Made by a program: the position numbers and the translations under genes | Notes under the pieces: model-generated | Told to the model about the DNA's origin: nothing | Seen by the model: the letters and a program-made list of their open reading frames with translations, nothing else | Database searches by the model: none | NCBI GenBank assembly: GCA_009698975.1 | Contig: WLPB01000005.1 | Span: 1 to 15,405, forward strand | Direction of reading: 5' to 3' | DNA: 15,405 nucleotides | Origin: Actinomycetota bacterium | GTDB taxonomy: Bacteria > Actinomycetota > Actinomycetes > Nanopelagicales > Nanopelagicaceae | Shown: positions 1 through 7,558 of the stretch, piece after piece | Layout: every line of letters starts with the position of its first letter | Numbering within the stretch: position 1 is the stretch's first letter

Positions 1-72
1 ATTACAAAGATCGGTCCACGTAAGGGCGATAACGCTCCTATGGCAGTGATCGAGCTCGTGACAGAGAAGTAA
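1..72 (+). CDS. rplQ: 50S ribosomal protein L17, C-terminal end only (partial)
   Basis: The window opens inside a reading frame that encodes 23 residues and ends at TAA 70-72. The peptide reads I-T-K-I-G-P-R-K-G-D-N-A-P-M-A followed by V-I-E-L-V, which is the typical end of the bacterial large-subunit protein L17 (the R-x-G-D-x-A-x-M-x-x-x-E-L-V pattern). The position directly before truA supports this, because rpoA-rplQ-truA is a standard actinobacterial order. The start and most of the protein lie to the left of the window. A hairpin about 48 bases after the stop could terminate the ribosomal-protein operon. The fragment is short, so the call rests on motif and synteny together. Confidence 0.85.
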   Translation: MTKIGPRKGDNAPMAVIELVTEK

Positions 73-110
73 TTCGTTACTTTTCTCTTCGAGTAAGTTT
101 TAATAAGTAA

Positions 111-953
111 ATGGCCGAACCCACTCTCTTTCCCGAGAGTGGGTTTCGTCGTTTGCGCTTGGATATTGCATACGATGGAACCAACTTTTCTGGCTGGGCA
201 ACACAGCCGGGAATGCGCACGATGCAAGATATGGTCGAAGAAGCGATATCGCGGATTGTCCGTTATGACGTAGATTCAATAGTTGCCGGACGTACCGATG
301 CTGGAGTACATGCAACTGGCCAAGTGATTCACGTCGATATTCCAGATACACCACTCGCGGATGAGATGACGCTGATTGACTTGCGATACAAACTCAATCG
401 AATCCTTGATGAAGATATTCGCATTATCGAGATTTCAGATACCCCGCCCGGCTTTCACGCCCGATTCTCAGCGCTGCGCCGCAAGTACAGCTACAAGATT
501 CTTGACGAAAATCAGGTAATTACCCCTGCTCAACGTTTTGATGTGGCCCCTTGGTATCGCCATCTCGATGAGCAAGTCATGAACGAAGCTTCGGCGCTTC
601 TGCTAGGTACACATGACTTTGCTGCATTCTGTAAATTTAAAGTCGGTGGCACCACCACTCGCAGCCTTGAAAAATACGAGTGGGTGCGTACTAAAGATGG
701 CCTTCTGGTCGCTGATGTAGTTGCCGATGCTTTCTGTTATTCGATGGTCCGCAATCTTGTTGGCGCAATTGTCTGCGTTGCAGATGGGCGTAAGCCGGTT
801 GAATGGATTACGGAGTTACTTGAAAATAAAGAGCGAGTCTCTGATTCTTTAGTATTTCCTGCTCGAGGATTGACGCTCTATCAAGTTGATTACCCCTCTG
901 ATGACCTCTTGCTCGAGCGCGCCCAGATCACCGTTGCAAAACGTGGTGAGTAG
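111..953 (+). CDS. truA: tRNA pseudouridine(38-40) synthase TruA
   Basis: TruA isomerises uridine to pseudouridine at positions 38-40 of the tRNA anticodon arm in the cytoplasm. The 280-residue product carries the catalytic block G-R-T-D-A-G-V-H-A, with the nucleophilic Asp at residue 63 when counted from the ATG at 111. It also has the N-terminal fold motif L-D-I-A-Y-D-G-T and the H-A-R-F-S-A segment that follows mid-protein. The length fits the family (about 245-290 residues). The start is uncertain. ATG 111 has no clear ribosome-binding site and sits just before a terminator-like hairpin. A TTG at 153 would give a 266-residue protein beginning M-R-L-D-I-A-Y-D-G, which is where many TruA proteins begin, with GAGAGTGGG (135-143) as a possible weak Shine-Dalgarno. 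The stop lies 2 bases before the next gene, so the two are probably cotranscribed. Confidence 0.93.
   Translation: MAEPTLFPESGFRRLRLDIAYDGTNFSGWATQPGMRTMQDMVEEAISRIVRYDVDSIVAGRTDAGVHATGQVIHVDIPDTPLADEMTLIDLRYKLNRILDEDIRIIEISDTPPGFHARFSALRRKYSYKILDENQVITPAQRFDVAPWYRHLDEQVMNEASALLLGTHDFAAFCKFKVGGTTTRSLEKYEWVRTKDGLLVADVVADAFCYSMVRNLVGAIVCVADGRKPVEWITELLENKERVSDSLVFPARGLTLYQVDYPSDDLLLERAQITVAKRGE
120..147 (+). terminator. Terminator-like hairpin after rplQ, overlapping the annotated truA start
   Basis: A perfect 9-bp stem is formed by CCCACTCTC (120-128) and GAGAGTGGG (135-143) with a 6-base loop. Two further A-T pairs (118-119 with 144-145) extend it, and it is followed by a short T-rich stretch (TTTCGTCGTTT). 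This has the shape of an intrinsic terminator, though the T-tract is weak. It starts only 9 bases after the ATG at 111, so it lies inside the longer truA reading frame. It may terminate or attenuate the ribosomal operon, or mask the ATG. Confidence 0.6.
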
Positions 954-955
954 TA

Positions 956-2563
956 ATGGGCCATATAGATGTAAGCGGTGTTGAGTATTCGCTATCTGAT
1001 GGCCGCGTACTCCTGAATGATGTTTCATTCCGGGTAGGCGATGGCGCAAAAGTTGCCTTAATTGGCCCGAACGGATCCGGCAAGACAACGTTGATTCGAA
1101 TGATCTGCGGAGATATTTCTCCTGATGAAGGTTCTGTTGCCATCACAGGTGGCCTCGGCGTGATGCGTCAGTTTGTAGGATCAGTTCGCGATGAGACAAC
1201 TGTGCGCCAAATCTTGTTATCTGTTGCGCCAAAGAACATTAGAGATGCTGCTGAGAGGGTCCGTACCTCTGAAGCGGCTATGCACCAAGAAGATACTGAA
1301 AAATCACAGATGGCATATGCCCAAGCCATTATCGACTGGGGCGATGTCGGCGGATATGAATATGAAGTTATTTGGGATGTCTGTTGCACCGAAATGTTGG
1401 GCAAAACTTTCGATGAAGTCTCCGAACGCCTAGTCAGCACACTATCTGGCGGCGAGCAGAAGAAATTAGTAGTTCGTGCACTCCTCGAAGGGCCAGAAGA
1501 AGTTCTCTTGCTCGATGAGCCAGATAACTATCTCGATGTTCCATCAAAGCGCTGGCTTGAGAAAGTTATCAATGAAACGAAGAAGACCGTCTTCTTTGTC
1601 AGCCACGATCGCGAGCTCTTGGAGAAGACCGCAACGCGCATAGTCGCCCTGGAACAGGGCATTAGCGGTAATACCGCTTGGATTCACGGTGGAAAGTTTT
1701 CGACTTGGCACGAGGCCCGCAAAGCACGCAACGCACGCTTTGCTGAGATTTTGCTCCGCTGGGAACAAGAGCACGATCGCTTGATTCAGTTAGTCAAGAC
1801 TCTGCAGGTGCAAGCAGCTATCTCACCAGATATGGCAAATAAATATCATGCGATGCAGACCCGGTTACGTAAATTTGAAGAAGCTGGTGCACCGGTTGCG
1901 CCACCTATCGAACAAGATGTTCGCGTTGGTCTTAAAGGCGGTCGTACCGGTTTGCGTGCTCTGACATTTGAAGATGTGGCAATTGAAAATGGTTCGGGGG
2001 AGTACCTCACTAAGCCATTTAGCTTTGAAGTCTTTTTTCAAGATCGCATTGCAGTCTTAGGAAAAAATGGAACCGGTAAGTCTCACTTCTTCCGATTAAT
2101 CTCTGGGGAAGCGATGAAACATACCGGCACATTTAAATTAGGGGCTCGTGTTGATGTCGGCTACTTTGCCCAGACCCATGCTCACCCAGAGTTCGATGGC
2201 AAGACGTTGCTAGAAATACTGTGGGAGATGCACTCACTGCAGTTAGGCCCTGCTAAATCTGTTTTGCGAAAGTATGAGATCGACCAACAGGCAGAACAGA
2301 AGTTCTCATCACTCTCCGGCGGACAGCAAGCACGTTTTCAAATTCTCTTACTTGAACTCTCAGGTGCAACTCTGCTCTTGCTCGATGAGCCAACAGATAA
2401 CCTCGATCTGGCGAGCGCCGAGAGCCTGGAACGAGCCCTCGATGCCTATGAGGGCACCGTTCTCACCGTCACACACGACCGTTGGTTTACCCGTGGATTC
2501 AGCCGATTCCTCGTCTTTGGCGATGATGGCCAGGTCTATGAGAGCCCAGAACCGGTCTTTTAG
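956..2563 (+). CDS. ABC-F family ATP-binding protein (two ATPase domains, no membrane domain)
   Basis: The 535-residue soluble protein has two ABC ATPase domains in tandem and no membrane segment, the layout of ABC-F proteins that act on the ribosome (translation factors or antibiotic protection). Domain 1 has Walker A G-P-N-G-S-G-K-T (37-44), signature L-S-G-G-E-Q (163-168), Walker B L-L-L-D-E-P (184-189) and H-loop His217. Domain 2 has Walker A G-K-N-G-T-G-K-S (369-376), signature L-S-G-G-Q-Q (453-458), Walker B with D477-E478 and H-loop His507. A charged, Arg/Lys-rich helical linker lies roughly at 245-330, where ABC-F proteins carry the interdomain P-site motif. After Walker B it reads D-N-Y-L-D and T-D-N-L-D instead of the usual T-N-H-L-D. 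From memory, this variant belongs to a widespread actinobacterial ABC-F group. It starts 2 bases after truA. Its substrate or antibiotic specificity cannot be inferred. Confidence 0.9.
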   Translation: MGHIDVSGVEYSLSDGRVLLNDVSFRVGDGAKVALIGPNGSGKTTLIRMICGDISPDEGSVAITGGLGVMRQFVGSVRDETTVRQILLSVAPKNIRDAAERVRTSEAAMHQEDTEKSQMAYAQAIIDWGDVGGYEYEVIWDVCCTEMLGKTFDEVSERLVSTLSGGEQKKLVVRALLEGPEEVLLLDEPDNYLDVPSKRWLEKVINETKKTVFFVSHDRELLEKTATRIVALEQGISGNTAWIHGGKFSTWHEARKARNARFAEILLRWEQEHDRLIQLVKTLQVQAAISPDMANKYHAMQTRLRKFEEAGAPVAPPIEQDVRVGLKGGRTGLRALTFEDVAIENGSGEYLTKPFSFEVFFQDRIAVLGKNGTGKSHFFRLISGEAMKHTGTFKLGARVDVGYFAQTHAHPEFDGKTLLEILWEMHSLQLGPAKSVLRKYEIDQQAEQKFSSLSGGQQARFQILLLELSGATLLLLDEPTDNLDLASAESLERALDAYEGTVLTVTHDRWFTRGFSRFLVFGDDGQVYESPEPVF

Positions 2564-2569
2564 CCGATT

Positions 2570-2598
2570 TTGACCCTACCCATTCGGGCGGGTAAAGT
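2570..2598 (+). promoter_or_regulatory. Candidate sigma-70-type promoter for rplM-rpsI
   Basis: TTGACC (2570-2575, five of six matches to TTGACA) is followed after exactly 17 bases by TAAAGT (2593-2598, fitting the actinobacterial -10 pattern TANNNT). It lies in the only sizeable gap (97 bases) of the first 3 kb. The predicted start at about 2604-2606 would leave a leader of about 55 bases before the rplM ATG. A TACCC/GGGTA inverted repeat (2577-2581 with 2590-2594) spans the spacer and might be an operator or chance. Confidence 0.6.
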
Positions 2599-2604
2599 TC
2601 ATCC

Positions 2605-2631
2605 CCTGCACCAGTAGGTGCTTACAGCAGG
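2605..2631 (+). promoter_or_regulatory. Small structured 5' leader of rplM-rpsI (candidate autoregulatory element)
   Basis: A perfect 5-bp hairpin, GCACC (2608-2612) / GGTGC (2617-2621) with loop AGTA, is flanked by CCTGC (2605-2609) and GCAGG (2627-2631), which could form an alternative, partly exclusive stem. It would fall at the very 5' end of the transcript from the promoter at 2570-2598. Many ribosomal-protein operons carry structured leaders bound by one of their own products. That this is such an element is inference from position and pairing only. Confidence 0.35.
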
Positions 2632-2660
2632 TTCACACGAGAAGAAGTAGGTAGAAAAGC

Positions 2661-3113
2661 ATGCGTACATATAGCCCCAAGGCAGGCGACGCCGTCCGTA
2701 AGTGGCACGTCATCGATGCACAAGATGTTGTGCTCGGACGTCTTGCAACCCATGCTGCAACACTTCTTCGCGGAAAGCATAAGGCGACATTTGCGCCACA
2801 CATGGATATGGGTGACTTCGTCATCGTAATCAATGCTGAGAAAATTGCTCTCTCAGGAAATAAGACAACAACAAAGTTTGCACACCACCACTCAGGTTTC
2901 CCAGGCGGTCTTACATCGACTGTTTACGGTGAGCTCCTCGAGAAGCATCCAACACGCGCTGTTGAAAAGGCGATCAAGGGAATGCTTCCAAAGAACCGTC
3001 TCGGTCGCGAGATTGCTGGCAAGCTCAAGGTCTACGCAGGTCCAGAGCATCCACATGCTGCACAAGCTCCAACTCCATTTGTATTCAACCAAGTTTCTCA
3101 GATCATCAAGTAA
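2661..3113 (+). CDS. rplM: 50S ribosomal protein L13
   Basis: L13 is an early-assembly protein of the large ribosomal subunit that binds 23S rRNA. The 150-residue product has the family landmarks: N-terminal M-R-T-Y-S-P-K, then W-H-V-I-D-A with L-G-R-L-A (from about residue 15), [11 protein letters not shown] (from about 58), and the signature region [10 protein letters not shown] (about 107-116) before a C-terminal [11 protein letters not shown]. The length matches the family (about 142-150). The ATG at 2661 is preceded by a purine-rich stretch with AGGTAG and gives the expected N-terminus. It is followed after 13 bases by rpsI, the usual L13-S9 pair. A good promoter and a small structured leader lie upstream. 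Confidence 0.97.
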   Translation: MRTYSPKAGDAVRKWHVIDAQDVVLGRLATHAATLLRGKHKATFAPHMDMGDFVIVINAEKIALSGNKTTTKFAHHHSGFPGGLTSTVYGELLEKHPTRAVEKAIKGMLPKNRLGREIAGKLKVYAGPEHPHAAQAPTPFVFNQVSQIIK

Positions 3114-3126
3114 AGGAAAATAAAAT

Positions 3127-3609
3127 ATGTCAGATGTAACTCTAGAACTTGATGAGAACGAGACACCAACTTCTTACTCTTCTTCAACACCAGCAGCAGC
3201 AACAAACCGTAAGGCAATCACAGCACCAGGTGCTGGTACAGGTCGCCGTAAGGAAGCAGTTGCACGCGTTCGCCTCGTTCCAGGAACAGGTCGCTGGGTA
3301 GTAAACGGTAAGACTCTCGAGAATTACTTCCCTAACAAGGTGCACCAGCAACTCGTATCAGAGCCATTTCGTACAGTGGGCGCTGAAAATACATACGATG
3401 TTTTTGCTCGCATCAACGGTGGTGGAGTTTCAGGTCAAGCAGGCGCACTACGCCTCGGCGTAGCTCGTTCACTCAATGAGATCGATCGCGAAGCTAACCG
3501 TCCAGCACTGAAGAAGGCTGGATTCCTCTCACGTGATGCACGTGTTATCGAGCGCAAGAAGTACGGACTGAAGAAGGCGCGTAAGCGTTCACAGTACTCA
3601 AAGCGCTAA
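3127..3609 (+). CDS. rpsI: 30S ribosomal protein S9
   Basis: S9 is a small-subunit head protein whose C-terminal tail reaches the P-site tRNA. The 160-residue product has the conserved core beginning [14 protein letters not shown] (about residue 38) and the diagnostic basic C-terminus [12 protein letters not shown]. About 35 N-terminal residues precede the core. They are acidic at first, then rich in Ser, Thr, Ala and Pro. The core alone matches the roughly 130-residue family length, and N-terminal extensions are common in actinobacterial S9. The start is supported by AAAGG (3112-3116), which overlaps the rplM stop and lies 10 bases before ATG 3127. It is cotranscribed with rplM. Confidence 0.97.
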   Translation: MSDVTLELDENETPTSYSSSTPAAATNRKAITAPGAGTGRRKEAVARVRLVPGTGRWVVNGKTLENYFPNKVHQQLVSEPFRTVGAENTYDVFARINGGGVSGQAGALRLGVARSLNEIDREANRPALKKAGFLSRDARVIERKKYGLKKARKRSQYSKR

Positions 3610-3659
3610 TTTTCTCTATCTGCAAATCCCGTTTGTTCCATTAAGAAGAGGAGTTATTT

Positions 3660-5006
3660 ATGACTCTCTTCGGAACAGATGGGATTCGTGGTTTAGCAAA
3701 CGGTTCTGTACTCACCGCAGAGATCGCACTTTCAGCAGCAGTTGCTGCTGCACACATCCTTGTAGAGAGTTCTTCGAACGCCGGTCGCAGACCGACTGCA
3801 ATAGTTGGGCAAGATAGTCGCGCATCAGGAGAATTCCTTGAAGCAGCAGTTGTTGCAGGCCTCGCCTCAGCAGGAGTTGATGTCTATCGCGTCGGCGTAT
3901 TGCCGACTCCAGCAATCGCCCATCTTGTAGGTGCACGCGGCGCAGATCTCGGTGTAATGATTTCAGCATCGCATAATCCGATGCCCGATAACGGAATCAA
4001 GTTATTTGCTCGCGGTGGCGGCAAGCTAGATGATGCAATCGAAGCAGCGATTGAGAAGCGAATGGGTGAGCCATGGGAGCGACCAACAGGTCATAGCGTC
4101 GGCAGAGTATTTGGTGATGCAAATGCTTCTGCTGAGTACATCGCGCACCTATTAGCCTCGGTTTCTACCCCGCTTACAGGTCTAAAGATTGTCGTTGATT
4201 GCGCAAATGGTGCATCTTCATATGTTGCACCAACAATTTATAAAGAAGCAGGCGCCCAGGTAATTGCGATTCATCACGCACCTGATGGCTGGAATATCAA
4301 TGAGAATTGCGGATCAACCCACCTTGCAGATTTGCAGGCTGCAGTTGTTCGCGAAGGTGCTGATTTTGGTATTGCACACGATGGGGATTCCGACCGCTGC
4401 TTAGCAGTTGACGCATCTGGCGCAGTTATCGACGGTGATCAGATTATGACGATTCTTGCCAATGGATTTAAGGCGCGAGGAAAGTTAAAGGGCGAGACAA
4501 TTGTTGCAACAGTAATGAGCAATCTTGGCTTCTTCCACGCAATGAAGAACTCTGGAATTAACGTGGTTACCGCAGCGGTAGGCGATCGTTACGTCCTTGA
4601 AAAAATGCTCGAAGCAGATTACTCATTGGGCGGAGAGCAGTCAGGTCACCTCATAATTCGTGAGCATGCCAACACTGGAGACGGAATTCTTACTGCACTA
4701 GCACTTGCGCAAGAAGTTGTAAGTTCTAAAAAGTCATTAGCTGAACTCGCATCTGCAATGCAACGCTTTCCACAAGTTCTCATCAATGTTTCAGGAGTTG
4801 CAAAAGATAAGCTCGCACAGTCAACGGTGGTCACAGCTGCCGTCGCTGCTGCCGAAGAGCAGTTGGGTGATGCGGGGCGAGTTCTACTGCGCGCCTCAGG
4901 CACTGAATCTCTCATCCGCGTAATGGTCGAGGCCGCAAGTGATAGCCTTGCCCAAGAAATCGCGCAATCACTTGCTGCGGTAGTTAAGGCAGAACTGGGG
5001 AACTAA
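3660..5006 (+). CDS. glmM: Phosphoglucosamine mutase GlmM
   Basis: GlmM interconverts glucosamine-6-phosphate and glucosamine-1-phosphate, the cytoplasmic step after GlmS on the way to UDP-GlcNAc and peptidoglycan. The 448-residue protein shows all four active-site elements of the alpha-phosphohexomutase family. These are the phosphoserine loop I-S-A-S-H-N-P with catalytic Ser104, the metal loop D-G-D-S-D-R (Asp241, Asp243, Asp245), the sugar-binding loop G-E-Q-S-G-H (325-330), and the phosphate-binding loop R-A-S-G-T-E-S (411-417). The G-E-Q-S-G-H loop favours GlmM over phosphomannomutase. A strong Shine-Dalgarno, GAAGAGGAG (3645-3653), fixes the ATG at 3660. It follows rpsI after 50 bases and is probably partly cotranscribed with it. 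glmS begins 3 bases after its stop. Confidence 0.97.
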   Translation: MTLFGTDGIRGLANGSVLTAEIALSAAVAAAHILVESSSNAGRRPTAIVGQDSRASGEFLEAAVVAGLASAGVDVYRVGVLPTPAIAHLVGARGADLGVMISASHNPMPDNGIKLFARGGGKLDDAIEAAIEKRMGEPWERPTGHSVGRVFGDANASAEYIAHLLASVSTPLTGLKIVVDCANGASSYVAPTIYKEAGAQVIAIHHAPDGWNINENCGSTHLADLQAAVVREGADFGIAHDGDSDRCLAVDASGAVIDGDQIMTILANGFKARGKLKGETIVATVMSNLGFFHAMKNSGINVVTAAVGDRYVLEKMLEADYSLGGEQSGHLIIREHANTGDGILTALALAQEVVSSKKSLAELASAMQRFPQVLINVSGVAKDKLAQSTVVTAAVAAAEEQLGDAGRVLLRASGTESLIRVMVEAASDSLAQEIAQSLAAVVKAELGN

Positions 5007-5009
5007 TTC

Positions 5010-6848
5010 GTGTGCGGAATCGTGGGTTACACCGGACCGCAATCTGCCATTACCCCTATTGTCGAGGGCCTTCGCCGACTTGAATACCGCGGTTATGACT
5101 CAGCGGGTATCGCACTCGGTACAAACAATTCACTCTTCGTTGAAAAGCGTGCCGGAAAGCTCGCAAATTTAGAAGGAGCACTTCCTGCCAATCTTCCGAC
5201 TGTTCACTCAGGTATTGGACACACGCGTTGGGCAACACATGGCGGTCCCACCGATCGCAATGCACATCCACATGTAGATAACGAGGGAAAGCTCGCAGTT
5301 ATCCATAATGGAATTATCGAGAATTATTCAGAGCTCAAAGCTGAACTCCAGGCTCGTGGCCATACCTTCGAATCTGAGACTGATACGGAATCCGTTGCGC
5401 ACTTACTGTCAGATCTTCGCAAAGAGCACAATGGCGATTTGACCGCTGCAATGCGTGCGGCGGTAAAGCGACTTCGCGGTTCATTTACATTACTTGCCAT
5501 TCATGCGGATGCCCCACAAACAATTGTTGGCGTACGCCGAAATTCTCCGCTCGTTGCGGGAATCGGCGAGGGCGAGAATTTTCTAGCCTCAGATGTTGCA
5601 GCCTTTATTGATTACACCAAGCGTGCGGTCGAACTTGGCCAAGATGAAGTGGTCACGATTAGCCCTGAAGGAATATCGATTTGCGACCTTGATGGCGCAT
5701 CACTTCCGCTGAAAGAGTATGAAATCACCTGGGATGCAGCAGCGGCGCAAAAGGGTGGCTTCGACCACTTCATGCTCAAAGAAATCTTTGATCAGCCTAA
5801 AGCAATTGCAGATACCTTGATTGGTCGCCTCAGCGATAACGGCCAAGTTCAACTAGATGAACTTCATATGAGCGATGACGAGATTAAAGCTATAAAGCGC
5901 ATCTCAGTGATTGCTTGCGGTACTGCTTATCACGCAGGAATGGTTGCTAAATATGCAATCGAAAAGTGGGCAAAGATTCCGGTCGATGTTGAAATCGCAT
6001 CTGAATACCGTTACCGCGACCCTATTGTTGATAAAGATTCTTTAGTCATTGCGATCTCGCAATCTGGCGAGACAATGGATCTCTTGATGGCCGTTCGACA
6101 TGCAAAAGCATCTGGAGCCCGAGTCCTTGCCGTCTGCAATACAAACTCTTCCACAATTCCTCGCGAGTCTGACGCAGTTCTCTATACACATGCCGGTCCC
6201 GAGATTGCTGTTGCTTCAACAAAGGCATTCCTTACCCAAATTGTTGCTGTCTATCTCATCGGTCTGAAACTTGCACAGATCCGCTCTGAACTCAGTGATC
6301 AGGCAATCCGCGGTCTCTACGATGAGATGCTTGCACTTCCCGGAAAAGTTGAACAAATCCTTGAGACGATTGAGCCTCTACGTGAGTTGACTCGAAAGTT
6401 CGCAACAAATGACACTGTGCTCTTCTTAGGTCGCGGTGTTGAGTATCCAATCGCCCTTGAAGGCGCACTTAAGTTAAAAGAACTTGCTTATATTCATGCT
6501 GAAGGATTTGCGGGCGGCGAGCTCAAGCATGGCCCGATTGCTCTGATTGAAGAAGGAACGGCCGTGATTGCAATTCTTCCAACTGCGGATGAGCATGCAC
6601 TCGATGAGAAGATGCTCAGCAATATTCAAGAGGTCAAAGCTCGTGGCGCGCGTGTAGTTGTGATTGCCCCAGAAGGCGCAGAGGTCATCGGCGCTGAGCA
6701 CATTATTCGTATTCCTGTTGCTTCTCCACTCTTTCAGCCAGTTCTTGCCACCGTTCCGTTACAGGTATTTGCCTATGAGATTGCAGTTGCTCGCGGAACT
6801 GATGTAGATCAGCCTAGAAACCTCGCTAAATCTGTTACAGTTGAATAA
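5010..6848 (+). CDS. glmS: Glutamine--fructose-6-phosphate aminotransferase (isomerizing) GlmS
   Basis: GlmS makes glucosamine-6-phosphate from fructose-6-phosphate and glutamine, the committed step of amino-sugar synthesis. The 612-residue length is typical. The start is a GTG at 5010, required because the next codon must give Cys2, the amidotransferase nucleophile exposed after Met removal (M-C-G-I-V-G-Y). The N-terminal glutaminase domain (about 2-220) includes R-G-Y-D-S-A-G (27-33) and H-T-R-W-A-T-H-G (71-78). The two C-terminal SIS sugar-binding domains include A-C-G-T-A (302-306) and S-Q-S-G-E-T (350-355), and the protein ends P-R-N-L-A-K-S-V-T-V-E, the conserved tail. The gene follows the glmM stop by 3 bases and lacks a good ribosome-binding site apart from a GGGG at 4997-5000, so translational coupling to glmM is likely. 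No glmS ribozyme is present or possible in this spacing. Confidence 0.98.
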   Translation: MCGIVGYTGPQSAITPIVEGLRRLEYRGYDSAGIALGTNNSLFVEKRAGKLANLEGALPANLPTVHSGIGHTRWATHGGPTDRNAHPHVDNEGKLAVIHNGIIENYSELKAELQARGHTFESETDTESVAHLLSDLRKEHNGDLTAAMRAAVKRLRGSFTLLAIHADAPQTIVGVRRNSPLVAGIGEGENFLASDVAAFIDYTKRAVELGQDEVVTISPEGISICDLDGASLPLKEYEITWDAAAAQKGGFDHFMLKEIFDQPKAIADTLIGRLSDNGQVQLDELHMSDDEIKAIKRISVIACGTAYHAGMVAKYAIEKWAKIPVDVEIASEYRYRDPIVDKDSLVIAISQSGETMDLLMAVRHAKASGARVLAVCNTNSSTIPRESDAVLYTHAGPEIAVASTKAFLTQIVAVYLIGLKLAQIRSELSDQAIRGLYDEMLALPGKVEQILETIEPLRELTRKFATNDTVLFLGRGVEYPIALEGALKLKELAYIHAEGFAGGELKHGPIALIEEGTAVIAILPTADEHALDEKMLSNIQEVKARGARVVVIAPEGAEVIGAEHIIRIPVASPLFQPVLATVPLQVFAYEIAVARGTDVDQPRNLAKSVTVE

Positions 6849-6862
6849 ATAGTGGAATAAAA

Positions 6863-7522
6863 ATGATTGCAACACGTCACCGTCAGATGCGCCGCGCACT
6901 TAAATGGAGCGTTTTTCTCTTTACCGGCTTTCTCGCCATCACCTACCAAGCAGTTAAATATGGACCAGTTACAGAGATAGATAGATTCTTCAATGATCTC
7001 GATCATCCAAAGTTCTCAGGTCTCTCAAACTTTATTATTCGACGCTTAGATGACCTTGGTCTGCGAAGTGTCTCTGGAATTGCGCTTCTGATTGTCGCAA
7101 TTTACATTTCTCAAAAGTTTAAAACATGGCGCCCCATTAATTTAGGAATACTCTCTTTTCTATCACTCAACCTCGTTGTTGGTGCCTTTAAGGTCGGCCT
7201 TGGTCGCACCAAGCCACGAGATGGACTTGATCTCTTTGATGCTGGGGGTATGTCATATCCGAGTGGCCATGCTTCGAATGCGATTTTTATCTGGGGGGTG
7301 ATTGCCTACTTAATTTATCGCTATGCAAATGTCAATCGCTACCGCGGTCGTTTGGCATCGGCAGGTGTGGGCTTACTTGCCACCACCGTGTGCGTCGTTT
7401 CTTTAGTGCGGAATACGCATTGGTTCTCAGATTTATTTGGTGGACTCTTATTGGGTGGCGCACTTCTAGTCCTCATCATTGCAATTGATCGCTATTTTCT
7501 ATCAGATAGCCAGCTCCACTAA
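6863..7522 (+). CDS. PAP2-family membrane phosphatase (possible lipid pyrophosphatase)
   Basis: The 219-residue integral membrane protein has about six hydrophobic segments (roughly residues 15-31, 67-84, 92-109, 137-153, 163-182 and 191-209). It carries the three PAP2 phosphatase motifs in variant form: K110-x6-K117-P118 (usual K-x6-R-P), P-S-G-H at 133-136 with catalytic His136, and a third motif with His186-x3-Asp190. The third motif lacks the usual Arg six residues before the His (it is Ser180) but has Arg183. Family members dephosphorylate lipid phosphates, including undecaprenyl diphosphate and phosphatidylglycerol phosphate. The position after glmM-glmS and before alr makes a role in recycling the peptidoglycan lipid carrier plausible, but this is inference. 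It begins 14 bases after glmS with only a weak GTGGA as ribosome-binding site. Confidence 0.85.
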   Translation: MIATRHRQMRRALKWSVFLFTGFLAITYQAVKYGPVTEIDRFFNDLDHPKFSGLSNFIIRRLDDLGLRSVSGIALLIVAIYISQKFKTWRPINLGILSFLSLNLVVGAFKVGLGRTKPRDGLDLFDAGGMSYPSGHASNAIFIWGVIAYLIYRYANVNRYRGRLASAGVGLLATTVCVVSLVRNTHWFSDLFGGLLLGGALLVLIIAIDRYFLSDSQLH

Positions 7523-7551
7523 TTCCCACATCCACCGCCTGGCGCTAGACT
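7523..7551 (+). promoter_or_regulatory. Candidate leaderless promoter for acpS-alr
   Basis: TTCCCA (7523-7528, four of six matches to TTGACA) and TAGACT (7546-7551, fitting TANNNT) are separated by 17 bases. The -10 element ends 7 bases before the GTG start of acpS, so transcription would begin at or next to the start codon. No Shine-Dalgarno precedes that GTG. This is the arrangement of leaderless genes, which are common in actinobacteria. It starts one base after the stop of the preceding gene. Confidence 0.5.
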
Positions 7552-7558
7552 TCCTAAC

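Noticed and set aside
2577..2594. TACCC/GGGTA hairpin as a terminator for the ABC-F gene
   Set aside because: The stem is only 5 bp, the loop 8 bases, and no T-tract follows. It overlaps a better-supported promoter.
2833..3123. Overlapping 96-codon plus-strand frame inside rplM
   Set aside because: It is a frame-shifted reading of the L13 gene, rich in Gln/Ser/Leu from out-of-frame reading, with no family features.
7049..7450. PAP2 gene considered as a pseudogene because of altered motifs
   Set aside because: The frame is intact, the length is normal, and both catalytic histidines plus the aspartate are present, so variation is more likely than decay.
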